From positions 62,001-126,000 of the forward strand of contig NZ_FQUV01000004.1 of assembly GCF_900129235.1 (NCBI RefSeq): a stretch of 64,000 nucleotides of DNA, given 5' to 3'. A program made the translations under genes and the position numbers. Positions 18,243 through 26,218 of this stretch are shown piece after piece. This stretch comes from Litoreibacter ascidiaceicola (GTDB lineage Bacteria > Pseudomonadota > Alphaproteobacteria > Rhodobacterales > Rhodobacteraceae). Under the pieces are notes generated by a model. That model had not been told where the DNA came from and did not search any database. It worked only from the letters and a program-made list of their open reading frames with translations. Position 1 is the first letter of the stretch. Each line of letters starts with the position of its first letter.

Positions 18243-19625
18243 ATGTTCACCACTGTAGAACTTCCCATCTGGGCGCTTGTTCTGATCGGGTTGCTGGCGG
18301 CGGTAACCGCTGCGTCGCATCTGTTGTTCCCGTCGGTGCGATGGTTCTTCCGGCGGCGGGCAGAGCGGGTTGTTGCGCGACTGAACTCCAAACTTGCGCG
18401 GCCGATCCAGCCGTTCAAGCTCGCCCAACGTCACGATATGATCCAGAACGTGCTGTATGATCCTGACGTCATTCGGGCGGTTAATGACTATGCCGACGAG
18501 ATGGGTGTGCCTGACAACGTTGCCTTTGAGACTGCACAACGCTATGCGCGTGAAATTGTGCCATCTTTCAGCGCCACGGTCTACTTCGGGCTGGGGACGC
18601 GGTTGGCGAAATGGGTGTCACGGTCGCTCTATCGCGTACGGGTGGTGAACCCGCGCAGTGATGCTATGGCGGCGATCGATCCGGATGCGACTGTGGTATA
18701 CATTATGAACCACCGCTCCAACATGGACTATGTGTTGGTGACCTATCTGGCGGCGCGCGACAGCGCGTTGTCTTATGCCGTTGGCGAATGGGCGCGGGTT
18801 TGGCCATTGCGCCCGTTGATCAAGATGATGGGTGGCTACTTCATTCGCCGGAAATCTTTGAACCCCCTCTATCGCCGCGTTTTGGCGCGGTACGTACAGC
18901 TCTCGACCAAAGAAGGCGTCGCGCAAGCTGTCTTCCCCGAAGGCGGATTGTCGCGGAGCGGCGCATTGGGGCAGCCCAAGCTGGGACTGATCAGCTATAT
19001 CGTTGACGGCTTTAACCCCGGCAGCGCGCGGGATGTAGTGTTCGTACCGGTCGGGCTGAACTATGATCGCGTGCTGGAAGACCGTGTGTTGGTGGCTGCG
19101 GCCGGGGACAAATCCGCAAGGTTTAAGTTTCGGATCAGCCATGTGGCCAAATATGTCTGGCGGCACCTCTGGCAGCGATTGACAGGCAAGTTCCATCGTT
19201 TGGGGTTTGCGGCAGTTGCCTTTGGTCGGCCTGTGTCGCTGACGGAGTTCCTAGCCAACCACCCCGAGCAAACAACAGAGCGACTGGGCGCGGAGTTAAT
19301 GGAGCGGGTGCGTGCGGTCGTTCCAATTTTGCCTGTTCCGTTGGTGTGTCGCCATATTCATGCGGCAGGTGGCAAGATCGAACGCTCCACCCTTGAAGCG
19401 CTGTTCGCCAAGGACGTCGCACGATTTCGCGCGGCGCGTCTAGAGGTGTGTATGCCGCGGGAAGGCGGTGACGGGAGCTGCGAGCGCGCTGTGAATGAAG
19501 CGCTGAGGATGTTGGAAGTCCGCGGGGTGATCCGGCTTGTAGACGGTATCATCGAGGTTACAGATAAGGCACCGGAGGTGATTGGCTACTATGCAGCATC
19601 CCTCAAGCATTTGTCCGCGACATAA
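18243..19625 (+). CDS. PlsB-like glycerol-3-phosphate acyltransferase
   Basis: The 460-residue protein has an N-terminal membrane helix and the four acyltransferase blocks in PlsB-like form: NHRSNMDYVL (HX4D), GGYFIRRKSLNP, FPEGGLSRSG and FVPVGLNYDRVLED. It would acylate glycerol-3-phosphate (or a close acceptor) at sn-1 for phospholipid synthesis at the inner membrane. It is much shorter than E. coli PlsB (over 800 residues), so the exact acceptor is uncertain. It follows the DUF4239 gene closely. ccr follows after a 120-base gap with a weak hairpin (ACAAC/GTTGT). Confidence 0.82.
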   Translation: MFTTVELPIWALVLIGLLAAVTAASHLLFPSVRWFFRRRAERVVARLNSKLARPIQPFKLAQRHDMIQNVLYDPDVIRAVNDYADEMGVPDNVAFETAQRYAREIVPSFSATVYFGLGTRLAKWVSRSLYRVRVVNPRSDAMAAIDPDATVVYIMNHRSNMDYVLVTYLAARDSALSYAVGEWARVWPLRPLIKMMGGYFIRRKSLNPLYRRVLARYVQLSTKEGVAQAVFPEGGLSRSGALGQPKLGLISYIVDGFNPGSARDVVFVPVGLNYDRVLEDRVLVAAAGDKSARFKFRISHVAKYVWRHLWQRLTGKFHRLGFAAVAFGRPVSLTEFLANHPEQTTERLGAELMERVRAVVPILPVPLVCRHIHAAGGKIERSTLEALFAKDVARFRAARLEVCMPREGGDGSCERAVNEALRMLEVRGVIRLVDGIIEVTDKAPEVIGYYAASLKHLSAT

Positions 19626-19745
19626 AATTACAAAAAACACAACTTTCGGGTTGTATTGTTGCTTTTGCATTTGTATCCCTTCCTTATTGGCGGTGCAGCA
19701 TTTGATTCTGCGTCGCGGCACCGACTAAGATGAGGAGCGCCGGTA

Positions 19746-21038
19746 ATGGCTCTAGATACGCAGGACGACATGATGGACTACAGCGCCGAGAAAAAAGACC
19801 TTTATGAGCTGGGTGAAATTCCCCCGATGGGCCACGTCCCGTCCCAGATGTACGCATGGGCCATTCGCCGGGAGCGTCATGGCGAGCCTGAAGACAGTTT
19901 TCAAAATGAAGTCGTCGAGACGCCAACAATCGGCGACCGCGAAGTCCTAGTCTTGGTCATGGCCGCAGGCGTGAACTACAACGGCGTTTGGGCGGGGCTT
20001 GGTGTTCCGATCAGCCCGTTCGACGTGCACAAAGCCGACTACCACATCGCAGGCTCTGACGCTGCGGGGATCATCTGGGCCGTTGGTGACAAGGTAAAGC
20101 GTTGGAAAGTTGGCGACGAAGTTGTTGTGCATTGCAACCAAGACGACGGCGACGACGAAGAGTGTAACGGCGGCGATCCGATGTTCTCCTCCAGCCAGCG
20201 TATCTGGGGCTACGAGACACCTGACGGCTCGTTCGCGCAGTTCACCCGTGTGCAAGCCCAACAGTTGATGCCACGACCCGCGCATCTAAGCTGGGAAGAA
20301 AGTGCGTGCTACACACTTACACTGGCAACCGCGTACCGCATGCTGTTCGGCCATCACCCGCATGAGTTGAAGCCGGGTCAGAATGTGCTGATCTGGGGTG
20401 CGTCCGGCGGCCTTGGCTCTTTTGCCGTGCAACTGGCGAACACTGCTGGAGCGAATGCCATCGGTGTGATTTCCGATGAGGACAAGCGCGACTTCGTGAT
20501 GGGGCTTGGCGCAAAGGGTGTTCTGAACCGCAAAGACTTCAACTGCTGGGGCCAGATGCCCAAGGTGAACACACCTGAATACAAAGAGTGGTTTGGTGAG
20601 GTCCGCAAATTTGGCAAAGCCATTTGGGACATCACTGGCAAGGGTAACAACGTCGATATGGTGTTTGAGCACCCTGGCGAAGCAACAATGCCGGTTTCGG
20701 TGTTTGTGGTGAAGAAGGGCGGCATGGTCGTCATCTGCGCTGGCACAACAGGCTACAACCTGACGATGGACGCCCGCTATCTGTGGATGCACCAAAAGCG
20801 CGTTCAGGGCTCTCACTTTGCGCATCTGAAGCAAGCCTCCGCTGCGAACAAGCTGATGTGCGAGCGTCGTTTGGACCCGTGCATGTCGGAGGTGTTCCCT
20901 TGGAACGAAATCCCTCAGGCGCACACCAAGATGCTGCGCAACGAGCACAAGCCCGGGAACATGGCCGTTTTGGTTTGTGCACCGCGTACAGGGCTGACGA
21001 CTTTCGAGGATACGCTGGAAGCAAGCCGTACTTCGTAA
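19746..21038 (+). CDS. ccr: Crotonyl-CoA carboxylase/reductase
   Basis: The 430-residue product is a medium-chain reductase with NADPH-binding LIWGASGGLGSFAVQLA and the long family insertions (HCNQDDGDDEECNGGDPMFSSS). It reductively carboxylates crotonyl-CoA to (2S)-ethylmalonyl-CoA, the defining step of the ethylmalonyl-CoA pathway, feeding ecm. GAGGAGC precedes the ATG at 19746. A strong intrinsic terminator follows 22 bases after the stop, so it ends its transcript. The 120-base upstream gap probably holds its own promoter; I could not identify a regulator site with confidence. Confidence 0.96.
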   Translation: MALDTQDDMMDYSAEKKDLYELGEIPPMGHVPSQMYAWAIRRERHGEPEDSFQNEVVETPTIGDREVLVLVMAAGVNYNGVWAGLGVPISPFDVHKADYHIAGSDAAGIIWAVGDKVKRWKVGDEVVVHCNQDDGDDEECNGGDPMFSSSQRIWGYETPDGSFAQFTRVQAQQLMPRPAHLSWEESACYTLTLATAYRMLFGHHPHELKPGQNVLIWGASGGLGSFAVQLANTAGANAIGVISDEDKRDFVMGLGAKGVLNRKDFNCWGQMPKVNTPEYKEWFGEVRKFGKAIWDITGKGNNVDMVFEHPGEATMPVSVFVVKKGGMVVICAGTTGYNLTMDARYLWMHQKRVQGSHFAHLKQASAANKLMCERRLDPCMSEVFPWNEIPQAHTKMLRNEHKPGNMAVLVCAPRTGLTTFEDTLEASRTS

Positions 21039-21060
21039 ACGCGGCAAAATAACTCTTGAG

Positions 21061-21095
21061 AAAGCCCGCGAATCGCACTGGTTCGCGGGCTTTTT
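21061..21095 (+). terminator. Rho-independent terminator of ccr
   Basis: AAAGCCCGCGAA (21061-21072) pairs perfectly with TTCGCGGGCTTT (21082-21093) around a 9-nt loop, and the 3' arm runs into TTTTT. The 12-bp G+C-rich stem plus T tract is a textbook intrinsic terminator. It separates ccr from the quorum-sensing locus. Confidence 0.92.
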
Positions 21096-21211
21096 CTATG
21101 TTGGACCGCACGGATTCACTGAAATCGGGGAGTTGCAATCCGACCCCTCGCTATTTTGGGGGAGGGTTAATTGGTGAATATGGTCGGCAATTTTCCGCTG
21201 CTAGGCTTTCG

Positions 21212-21226
21212 TTAACGGATGATTAA
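21212..21226. promoter_or_regulatory. CtrA-like site upstream of the quorum-sensing locus
   Basis: TTAA (21212-21215), seven bases, then TTAACC (21223-21228) matches the alphaproteobacterial CtrA consensus TTAA-N7-TTAA(C). The start codon of the first gene of the locus is at 21246 and its Shine-Dalgarno at 21234-21240. A transcript that includes this Shine-Dalgarno must start at or before it. Bound protein would then lie near the -10/+1 region, which fits repression at least as well as activation. The reverse of ATTAACCCT (21222-21230) also occurs at 21163-21171. Confidence 0.5.
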
Positions 21227-21245
21227 CCCTTTCGGGAGGATAGTG

Positions 21246-21461
21246 ATGATGAAGAACGACTGGATTATCGACGTATTGATGGACCTGAAGGCGTTCTCTG
21301 CCAGAAACCGACTTAGCCATCTGGCAGAGCAGCTTGACGACACGATTTTGGTTGCCACAACCGAACTCGCGTCACCGGTCCGCTCAAGACGCCACATGAT
21401 GGGTGAGCATGAACAGACTGGTCGACATGCAGGACGCGCTTTCACAGGCGACAACGCTTGA
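21246..21461 (+). CDS. Small conserved protein ahead of luxR
   Basis: The 71-residue product begins MMKNDWIIDVLMDLKAFSARN and continues LAEQLDDTILVATTELAS. I have seen proteins with this opening upstream of luxR genes in related bacteria, but no function is known. GGGAGGA at 21234-21240 suits ATG 21246 or 21249. The 3' end overlaps the luxR start at 21409 by about 50 bases, suggesting co-translation. It has no signal peptide or membrane helix. Confidence 0.7.
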   Translation: MMKNDWIIDVLMDLKAFSARNRLSHLAEQLDDTILVATTELASPVRSRRHMMGEHEQTGRHAGRAFTGDNA

Positions 21462-22119
21462 GGAGTTTCAGACCTTTGTCGAGAACCTGAGGGATGTCTA
21501 TGACCTCGAACATCTGGTTTACCATTCGGTCAACAGCACCGGCGGTCAGTACGCGGCGCTGACATACAAACCTGACTGGGTCGAACGCTACATCGAGCAG
21601 GACTACGCCCGTATCGATCCCGTTGTTCAGGGCTGCTATCGGCAGTTCCAGCCTATCGAATGGAAAACTCTGGATTGGTCCGCGAAGGCCAGCCGTGCGT
21701 TTCTTGGCGAAGCCGGCGAAGCCGGGCTGGGAAATCAGGGATTTAGTGTCCCGATCCGTGGGCCCAGCGGACAATTCGCTTTGGTCTCGGTCAATCACAA
21801 ATGCAACGACGAGATGTGGGCCAGCTTCACGTCGGAACGCGCGGCTGATCTGCTGCTGATTTCTCACTACCTCAATGAAAAGGCACTGCAAATTGAGGGG
21901 AACCCCCATCGTGGCCCCACACGTTCACTGTCGCCGCGCGAGAAGGACACTCTGACATTGCTGGCCACCGGGGCGAACCGCGCCAACATCGCGGAAACTC
22001 TGAAAATTTCCGAAAGTACGCTGAGAGTATATATCGAAAGCGCCCGCTTTAAACTCGGGGCTGCGAATACGACTCATGCCGTTGCTATGGCGCTCACCCA
22101 CGGATTGATTGTCGTCTGA
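21409..22119 (+). CDS. LuxR-family autoinducer-responsive transcription regulator
   Basis: The product has 236 residues from ATG 21409; GTG 21403 is also in frame. The N-terminal two-thirds is an autoinducer-binding domain with the conserved pocket pattern KPDWVERYIEQDYARIDPV and WKTLDW. The C-terminal third is a LuxR helix-turn-helix (LSPREKDTLTLLATGANRANIAETLKISESTLRVYIESARFKLG). It should bind an acyl-homoserine lactone made by the LuxI homologue downstream and then control transcription. Targets are unknown. It lies between a small conserved gene and luxI, all on one strand. Confidence 0.92.
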   Translation: MNRLVDMQDALSQATTLEEFQTFVENLRDVYDLEHLVYHSVNSTGGQYAALTYKPDWVERYIEQDYARIDPVVQGCYRQFQPIEWKTLDWSAKASRAFLGEAGEAGLGNQGFSVPIRGPSGQFALVSVNHKCNDEMWASFTSERAADLLLISHYLNEKALQIEGNPHRGPTRSLSPREKDTLTLLATGANRANIAETLKISESTLRVYIESARFKLGAANTTHAVAMALTHGLIVV

Positions 22120-22181
22120 AACTGTTGCGCATTCTAGCTATCTAAGTACGCTGCCCTGATCCGTTCTTAACCCACTTGTGC

Positions 22182-22212
22182 GAACTCCACCCTCCCGAAG
22201 CGGATGGAGTTC
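22182..22212 (+). promoter_or_regulatory. Hairpin that masks the luxI ribosome binding site
   Basis: GAACTCCA (22182-22189) is the perfect inverse of TGGAGTTC (22205-22212). The 15-nt loop can form an inner CCG-AAG-CGG stem (22195-22203). The luxI Shine-Dalgarno GGAG (22206-22209) lies wholly in the 3' arm, and the ATG (22216) is three bases beyond it. As RNA this would hide the ribosome binding site. As DNA it is a 31-bp dyad, longer than a usual 20-bp lux box. Confidence 0.6.
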
Positions 22213-22215
22213 CTT

Positions 22216-22848
22216 ATGATCAGATACCTTTATGCCGACCAACTCTTGGCGTTCCCGAAACTACGCGAAAGTATGTTGAAAGACCGCGCGGTTCAGTTTC
22301 ACCAAAGGCTGAAATGGGAGGTGACGATCGACGCGAACGGATATGAGCAAGACCAATATGACTTGCTCAATCCCCTCTATGTCATTTGGGAAACGGCGGC
22401 GGGTCTCCATGGCGGCTCGATGAGGTTTCTGCCGACCGCTGGCGCGACGATGCTGAACGACTTCTTTAGCCATCTGAACGGTCAGCCTGTTTCCGATGAC
22501 CGTATCTGGGAGACAACCCGGTTTTGTATTTCACCAAACGCACCAGATGGAAGCCGCGTAGCGGCGCTATTGATGCTTGCAGGGGCGCAGCTTGGTGTAG
22601 GGTTGGGCCTAAGCCATGCCGTGGGGGTCTTTGACGCGCGAATGATCCGTATCTACCGCCAACTTGGCTGGCCGCCGGAGGTGCTGGGCACGGAGGGGAA
22701 AGGCCGCGAAGAGATCAGCGCGGGGCTGTGGGAATTTCGCCCTGAGTTGCTTGCCCAACTGGCCACAAAGGCGGGCGTGAGCAAGGACGTTGCAGCCCAT
22801 TGGTTTGCGCGGGCATTCGGGCTCGAGAGAACAATGATTGCAGCCTGA
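22216..22848 (+). CDS. Acyl-homoserine-lactone synthase, LuxI family
   Basis: The 210-residue product contains the invariant LuxI residues in order: R-x3-F-x5-W (RAVQFHQRLKW), E-x-D-x2-D in GYEQDQYD, the arginine in GSMRFLPT, and the E/R pair in WETTRFCIS. It should make an N-acyl-homoserine lactone from SAM and acyl-ACP. The acyl chain length cannot be deduced. ATG 22216 has GGAG six bases upstream, inside the hairpin described separately; ATG 22204 is possible. A gap of 96 bases separates it from luxR. Confidence 0.94.
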   Translation: MIRYLYADQLLAFPKLRESMLKDRAVQFHQRLKWEVTIDANGYEQDQYDLLNPLYVIWETAAGLHGGSMRFLPTAGATMLNDFFSHLNGQPVSDDRIWETTRFCISPNAPDGSRVAALLMLAGAQLGVGLGLSHAVGVFDARMIRIYRQLGWPPEVLGTEGKGREEISAGLWEFRPELLAQLATKAGVSKDVAAHWFARAFGLERTMIAA

Positions 22849-22890
22849 ACTCTCTGGCAAACCTGAAGGTCGCAGGGTAGTGTCCGGCGC

Positions 22891-24429
22891 ATGTCGAATG
22901 CCCCCACGACCATCACGTTTTCCGAAGATCAGGCGGAAGCCTACGACGCCATTACGGAAGTGATGGCGAAGGCTGGTGTGGACATGTTGGAAGGTCACAC
23001 AACGCCGCTGAACGATGCCACAAGTCAGGTCATGGCCATCGTGGGCAAGGCCGGGTCCGGCAAGACGCTATTGCTGGCCAAGATGGTGGAAGCCGTGCAG
23101 GAAGCGGGTGTTGATCTGATTTCAGGCGACTATGACGGCAAGCCCCGCAAGGACCGTCGCACCATCGCGGTACTGGCTCCGACCAACAAGGCGGCAAGTG
23201 TTTTGCGCAACAGGGGTGTGCCTGCGACGACCATTCACCGCATCCTCTACACCCCGATGTATGATCCCGAATACGAGCGGATCGCTGAATGGCTGGCCGG
23301 ACAAGGTGACAAGCCGGAGATCGAGGGTCTGACCGAAACCAATCTCGAACGCGCGCGTCTGTTCTACGAGGCGAACAAATCTATTCCGGGTGCTTTGGCC
23401 GCCGCAGGGTTAAAAGGTTCGGACTTTATCCAAGGATGGAAGCGACGCGAAGACCCGTTGGATATCGGTTTCATTGATGAATCCTCGATGCTGGACGAAA
23501 AGCAATACGAGGACCTGCGCGAGATTTTCCCGACTCTGATTTTATTCGGAGATCCGGCGCAGTTGGCGCCAGTCGGGCAATCCGGCGAGATGGTGTTCGA
23601 CAAGTTGAAAGACGGGCGCAAGCTGGAGTTGTCGCGCGTTCACCGGCAAACGCAAGACAATCCCATTTTGGATTTGGCGCATGCACTGGCCGATCCGACC
23701 GTGAGTTTCAGTGACTTTGAGCAATTGGTTCGCGAAGCGGCGGCGAAAGATGATCGCGTTGTTTACGCCGAGCGGGTGGAGGCGGACTTGATGGCACGCT
23801 CTCCGGTACTGGTCTGGCGCAACGCGACACGCATCAGGCTCATCCAGGCATTTCGTGGCGCTTATGGCGCGACGGTCGACACCCTGCTGCCGGGGGAACC
23901 GCTGATTTGCGACGGGATCGAACTGCCGCTGAAACACCGTAAGAAGCGCATTGATCTGGAGGCGCGCGGCCTTATCAAAGGCGCGCAGGTGGTGTATATG
24001 GGGCCGGGCAACAAGCCCGGTTTTTCGCGGCTGCATGTGATTGGCGCGGAAGACCCACAGGTTTCGGCAGCATCCATCATCAAAATAGAAGCGCCGGGTG
24101 AGGAAGAACCTTTTATCCCCTTCGCCGCGCGCATGGGTGCTGCGTTTTTGCACGGGGCAGCGGTAACAATCCACAAAGCCCAAGGCTCGCAATGGGACAC
24201 GGTGCAGGTGTTCGCACCGGATTTATACGCCGCGGCACGGGCAGGGCGCGAAGAGGCGGGACAACCCTTGTGGAAGCGGTTGGCTTACGTTGCAATCACG
24301 CGGGCTGAGCACCGTCTGATGTGGATCACGCGGAGCATGCTGGCACGCCCGACAAGCGGCCTGCGCACGGATGATCTGCCAAAGGGGCCGGCGCGTTTGG
24401 AACTGAAGCCGCCGGAGACCGAGGACTAA
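22891..24429 (+). CDS. RecD-like ATP-dependent DNA helicase
   Basis: The 512-residue protein is a superfamily 1B helicase: Walker A IVGKAGSGKTLL near residue 50, motif Ia VLAPTNKAASVLRNRG, Walker B FIDESSMLD, motif III LFGDPAQLAPVG, and C-terminal TIHKAQGSQWDTV and YVAITRAEHRLMW. It is the short RecD2-like form without an N-terminal RecB-interaction region, so it probably acts in repair or replication on its own. It is a single gene after luxI (42-base gap) and convergent with the TIGR02186 gene. Confidence 0.9.
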   Translation: MSNAPTTITFSEDQAEAYDAITEVMAKAGVDMLEGHTTPLNDATSQVMAIVGKAGSGKTLLLAKMVEAVQEAGVDLISGDYDGKPRKDRRTIAVLAPTNKAASVLRNRGVPATTIHRILYTPMYDPEYERIAEWLAGQGDKPEIEGLTETNLERARLFYEANKSIPGALAAAGLKGSDFIQGWKRREDPLDIGFIDESSMLDEKQYEDLREIFPTLILFGDPAQLAPVGQSGEMVFDKLKDGRKLELSRVHRQTQDNPILDLAHALADPTVSFSDFEQLVREAAAKDDRVVYAERVEADLMARSPVLVWRNATRIRLIQAFRGAYGATVDTLLPGEPLICDGIELPLKHRKKRIDLEARGLIKGAQVVYMGPGNKPGFSRLHVIGAEDPQVSAASIIKIEAPGEEEPFIPFAARMGAAFLHGAAVTIHKAQGSQWDTVQVFAPDLYAAARAGREEAGQPLWKRLAYVAITRAEHRLMWITRSMLARPTSGLRTDDLPKGPARLELKPPETED

Positions 24430-24435
24430 GCAGGT

Positions 24436-25191
24436 TCAGAAACGGATGTAGCGGAAGATCGCAGACGCGCCCCAACCCGCGACGATGGCGATGAACAGCG
24501 ACAATAGACCGTAGATCAAGGGCCGTTGATGCGCGAGATCGTAAATCCAGCGTTCCAGCCCGACCTTGTTTACGTTGATCACGGTTTCATAGTCGTCCAC
24601 AACCACACCGCCCCTCACAAGAAAAATGCGCGTGTCATAAGGGCCCTCGACAAGGTTCGCAGGCAAGTCAATCGTCGTTGAAAACAAGGTCTGATCATAG
24701 AGCTTCACCGAATGGTCGAGCTTTTGATACAGGTTGTTGGCTGTGCGTATGCGGATTAGGGCATCGGTAAACTCGGCCGCGTTTTCGACGGTGGAAGGCG
24801 CACCAACGGACCTGATGGCGCGCGGGATCGAGATGCGGTGGCGTAGATCTTCTGTGCGGGTCAATACGTCTCTAAGTGCGCCGCTGGAGGCAACCGCATA
24901 GAAGCTTGGGGCTTCATCGACCTCTACCGCACTGGTATTAACCCAGATACCCAAGCGCCAATCTTTCTTGCGCACATTCACCGTTTGTGCCGGACCGGAA
25001 ACGGTTATGATCACTTCCATTGGCTCGGTCGCTGCTGGTGCATTGCGTTTGACCGCGCCGTAAATCAGGATGTCGGAACCGTCGAAGTTTGCCGTGATCC
25101 GAACCTCGTCCCGCGACAGGCCCGCGACGACTTCTTCAGCAGCCAAGGGTGTGACGACAAGGCAAAACAGGAATGCAAGCGCGCGGATCAC
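24436..25191 (-). CDS. TIGR02186 family membrane-anchored periplasmic protein
   Basis: The 251-residue protein has an N-terminal signal (MIRALAFLFCLVVTPLAAEEV) and a beta-rich periplasmic domain with FDGSDILIYGAVKR. It has FLVRGGVVVDDYET near the end and a C-terminal membrane helix (GLLSLFIAIVAGWGASAIF). TIGR02186 proteins are usually encoded next to TauE/SafE permeases, as here, where its start overlaps the permease stop by four bases. A shared export or sulfur-compound function is likely but not shown. Confidence 0.85.
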   Translation of the reverse strand: MIRALAFLFCLVVTPLAAEEVVAGLSRDEVRITANFDGSDILIYGAVKRNAPAATEPMEVIITVSGPAQTVNVRKKDWRLGIWVNTSAVEVDEAPSFYAVASSGALRDVLTRTEDLRHRISIPRAIRSVGAPSTVENAAEFTDALIRIRTANNLYQKLDHSVKLYDQTLFSTTIDLPANLVEGPYDTRIFLVRGGVVVDDYETVINVNKVGLERWIYDLAHQRPLIYGLLSLFIAIVAGWGASAIFRYIRF

Positions 25192-26105
25192 GAATGGCCC
25201 CCGCTGCCCAGCGAGAACAATTCGGACGGCTCGATCAGAAGGTCCAGCGCCAGTTTGGCACAGACGGCGATCACCATGATCGAGAGCAGAATACGAAGCT
25301 GTTCGGCCTTCAACTTGACGCCAATCCTCGTGCCGATTTGCGCCCCTATTACTCCACCAATAAGCAGCAGAACCGCCAGCGCCATATCGACGGTGTAGTT
25401 GGTGGTTGCATGAAGAAGCGTAGTGAACGCGGTCACGAAAATGATCTGGAACAGGGAGGTACCAATCACGACTTTGGTGGGCATGCCTAGGATGTAGATC
25501 ATGGCCGGAACCATGATAAAGCCGCCGCCAACCCCCATGATGGCAGCCAAAACGCCGACAAATAGGCCAACAATAATTGGAGGGATAACCGAGATATAGA
25601 GCCCCGAGGTCCGGAATTTCATCTTGAACGGAAGGGCATGAACAAGCCCGTGCTTCTTGCGTTCGGGAACCGCGCTAGGCTTCTTGGAACGGCGAATGGC
25701 GCGTAGGCTTTCGAAGAACATCAGTCCGCCGATGACACCAAGGAAGACGACGTAACACAGCTTCACCAACAGATCGACTTGACCCATTTCGCGCAGGATT
25801 GTGAAGACTTGAACACCGATTGCAGCCCCGATAAGGCCGCCGATCAGCAGGACTAGACCCATCTTGAGGTCCACCGTCCGCCGCTTGAAATGCGCCAGAA
25901 CGCCGGAGAAGGACGACGCTACGATTTGATTGGCTTCCGTTGCAACCGCAACCGCTGGCGGGATGCCAATGAAGAACAGCAAGGGCGTCATCAGGAACCC
26001 TCCGCCGACGCCAAACATGCCAGACAATATCCCTACAATCCCACCCAATCCCAAAAGCAGGAATGCGTTGACCGAAACCTCGGCAATGGGAAGATAGATT
26101 TGCAT
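25188..26105 (-). CDS. TauE/SafE family sulfite/organosulfur exporter-type permease
   Basis: The 305-residue integral membrane protein contains the two internal repeats of the family: LGLGGIVGILSGMFGVGGGFLMTPLL near the N-terminus and GVLAAIMGVGGGFIMVPAMIYI in the second half, each followed by hydrophobic helices. A basic cytoplasmic loop (RAIRRSKKPSAVPERKKHG) joins the halves. It is co-translated with the TIGR02186 protein. The substrate could be sulfite, sulfonate or another organic anion. It differs from the partial homologue at the left edge of the window. Confidence 0.88.
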   Translation of the reverse strand: MQIYLPIAEVSVNAFLLLGLGGIVGILSGMFGVGGGFLMTPLLFFIGIPPAVAVATEANQIVASSFSGVLAHFKRRTVDLKMGLVLLIGGLIGAAIGVQVFTILREMGQVDLLVKLCYVVFLGVIGGLMFFESLRAIRRSKKPSAVPERKKHGLVHALPFKMKFRTSGLYISVIPPIIVGLFVGVLAAIMGVGGGFIMVPAMIYILGMPTKVVIGTSLFQIIFVTAFTTLLHATTNYTVDMALAVLLLIGGVIGAQIGTRIGVKLKAEQLRILLSIMVIAVCAKLALDLLIEPSELFSLGSGGHS

Positions 26106-26218
26106 GGACGTTCCTTAGACCCCGTCAACTGGACTGAGCAAATCAAAATGATAAGTCCAGTTGCTAAAACTGACCACCCTGCCGCCGAAAGGACAAAAGT
26201 GGGACTTACTGCCTCACG

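Noticed and set aside
19640-19745. TTTGCA-like half site upstream of ccr as a PccR/RamB-type regulator site
   Set aside because: Only one imperfect half is seen where the known sites need two; not enough to claim regulation.
22158-22187. TGATCC upstream of luxI as an RpoE promoter
   Set aside because: No suitable -10 lies at 16-19 bases, where CGAACT is found.
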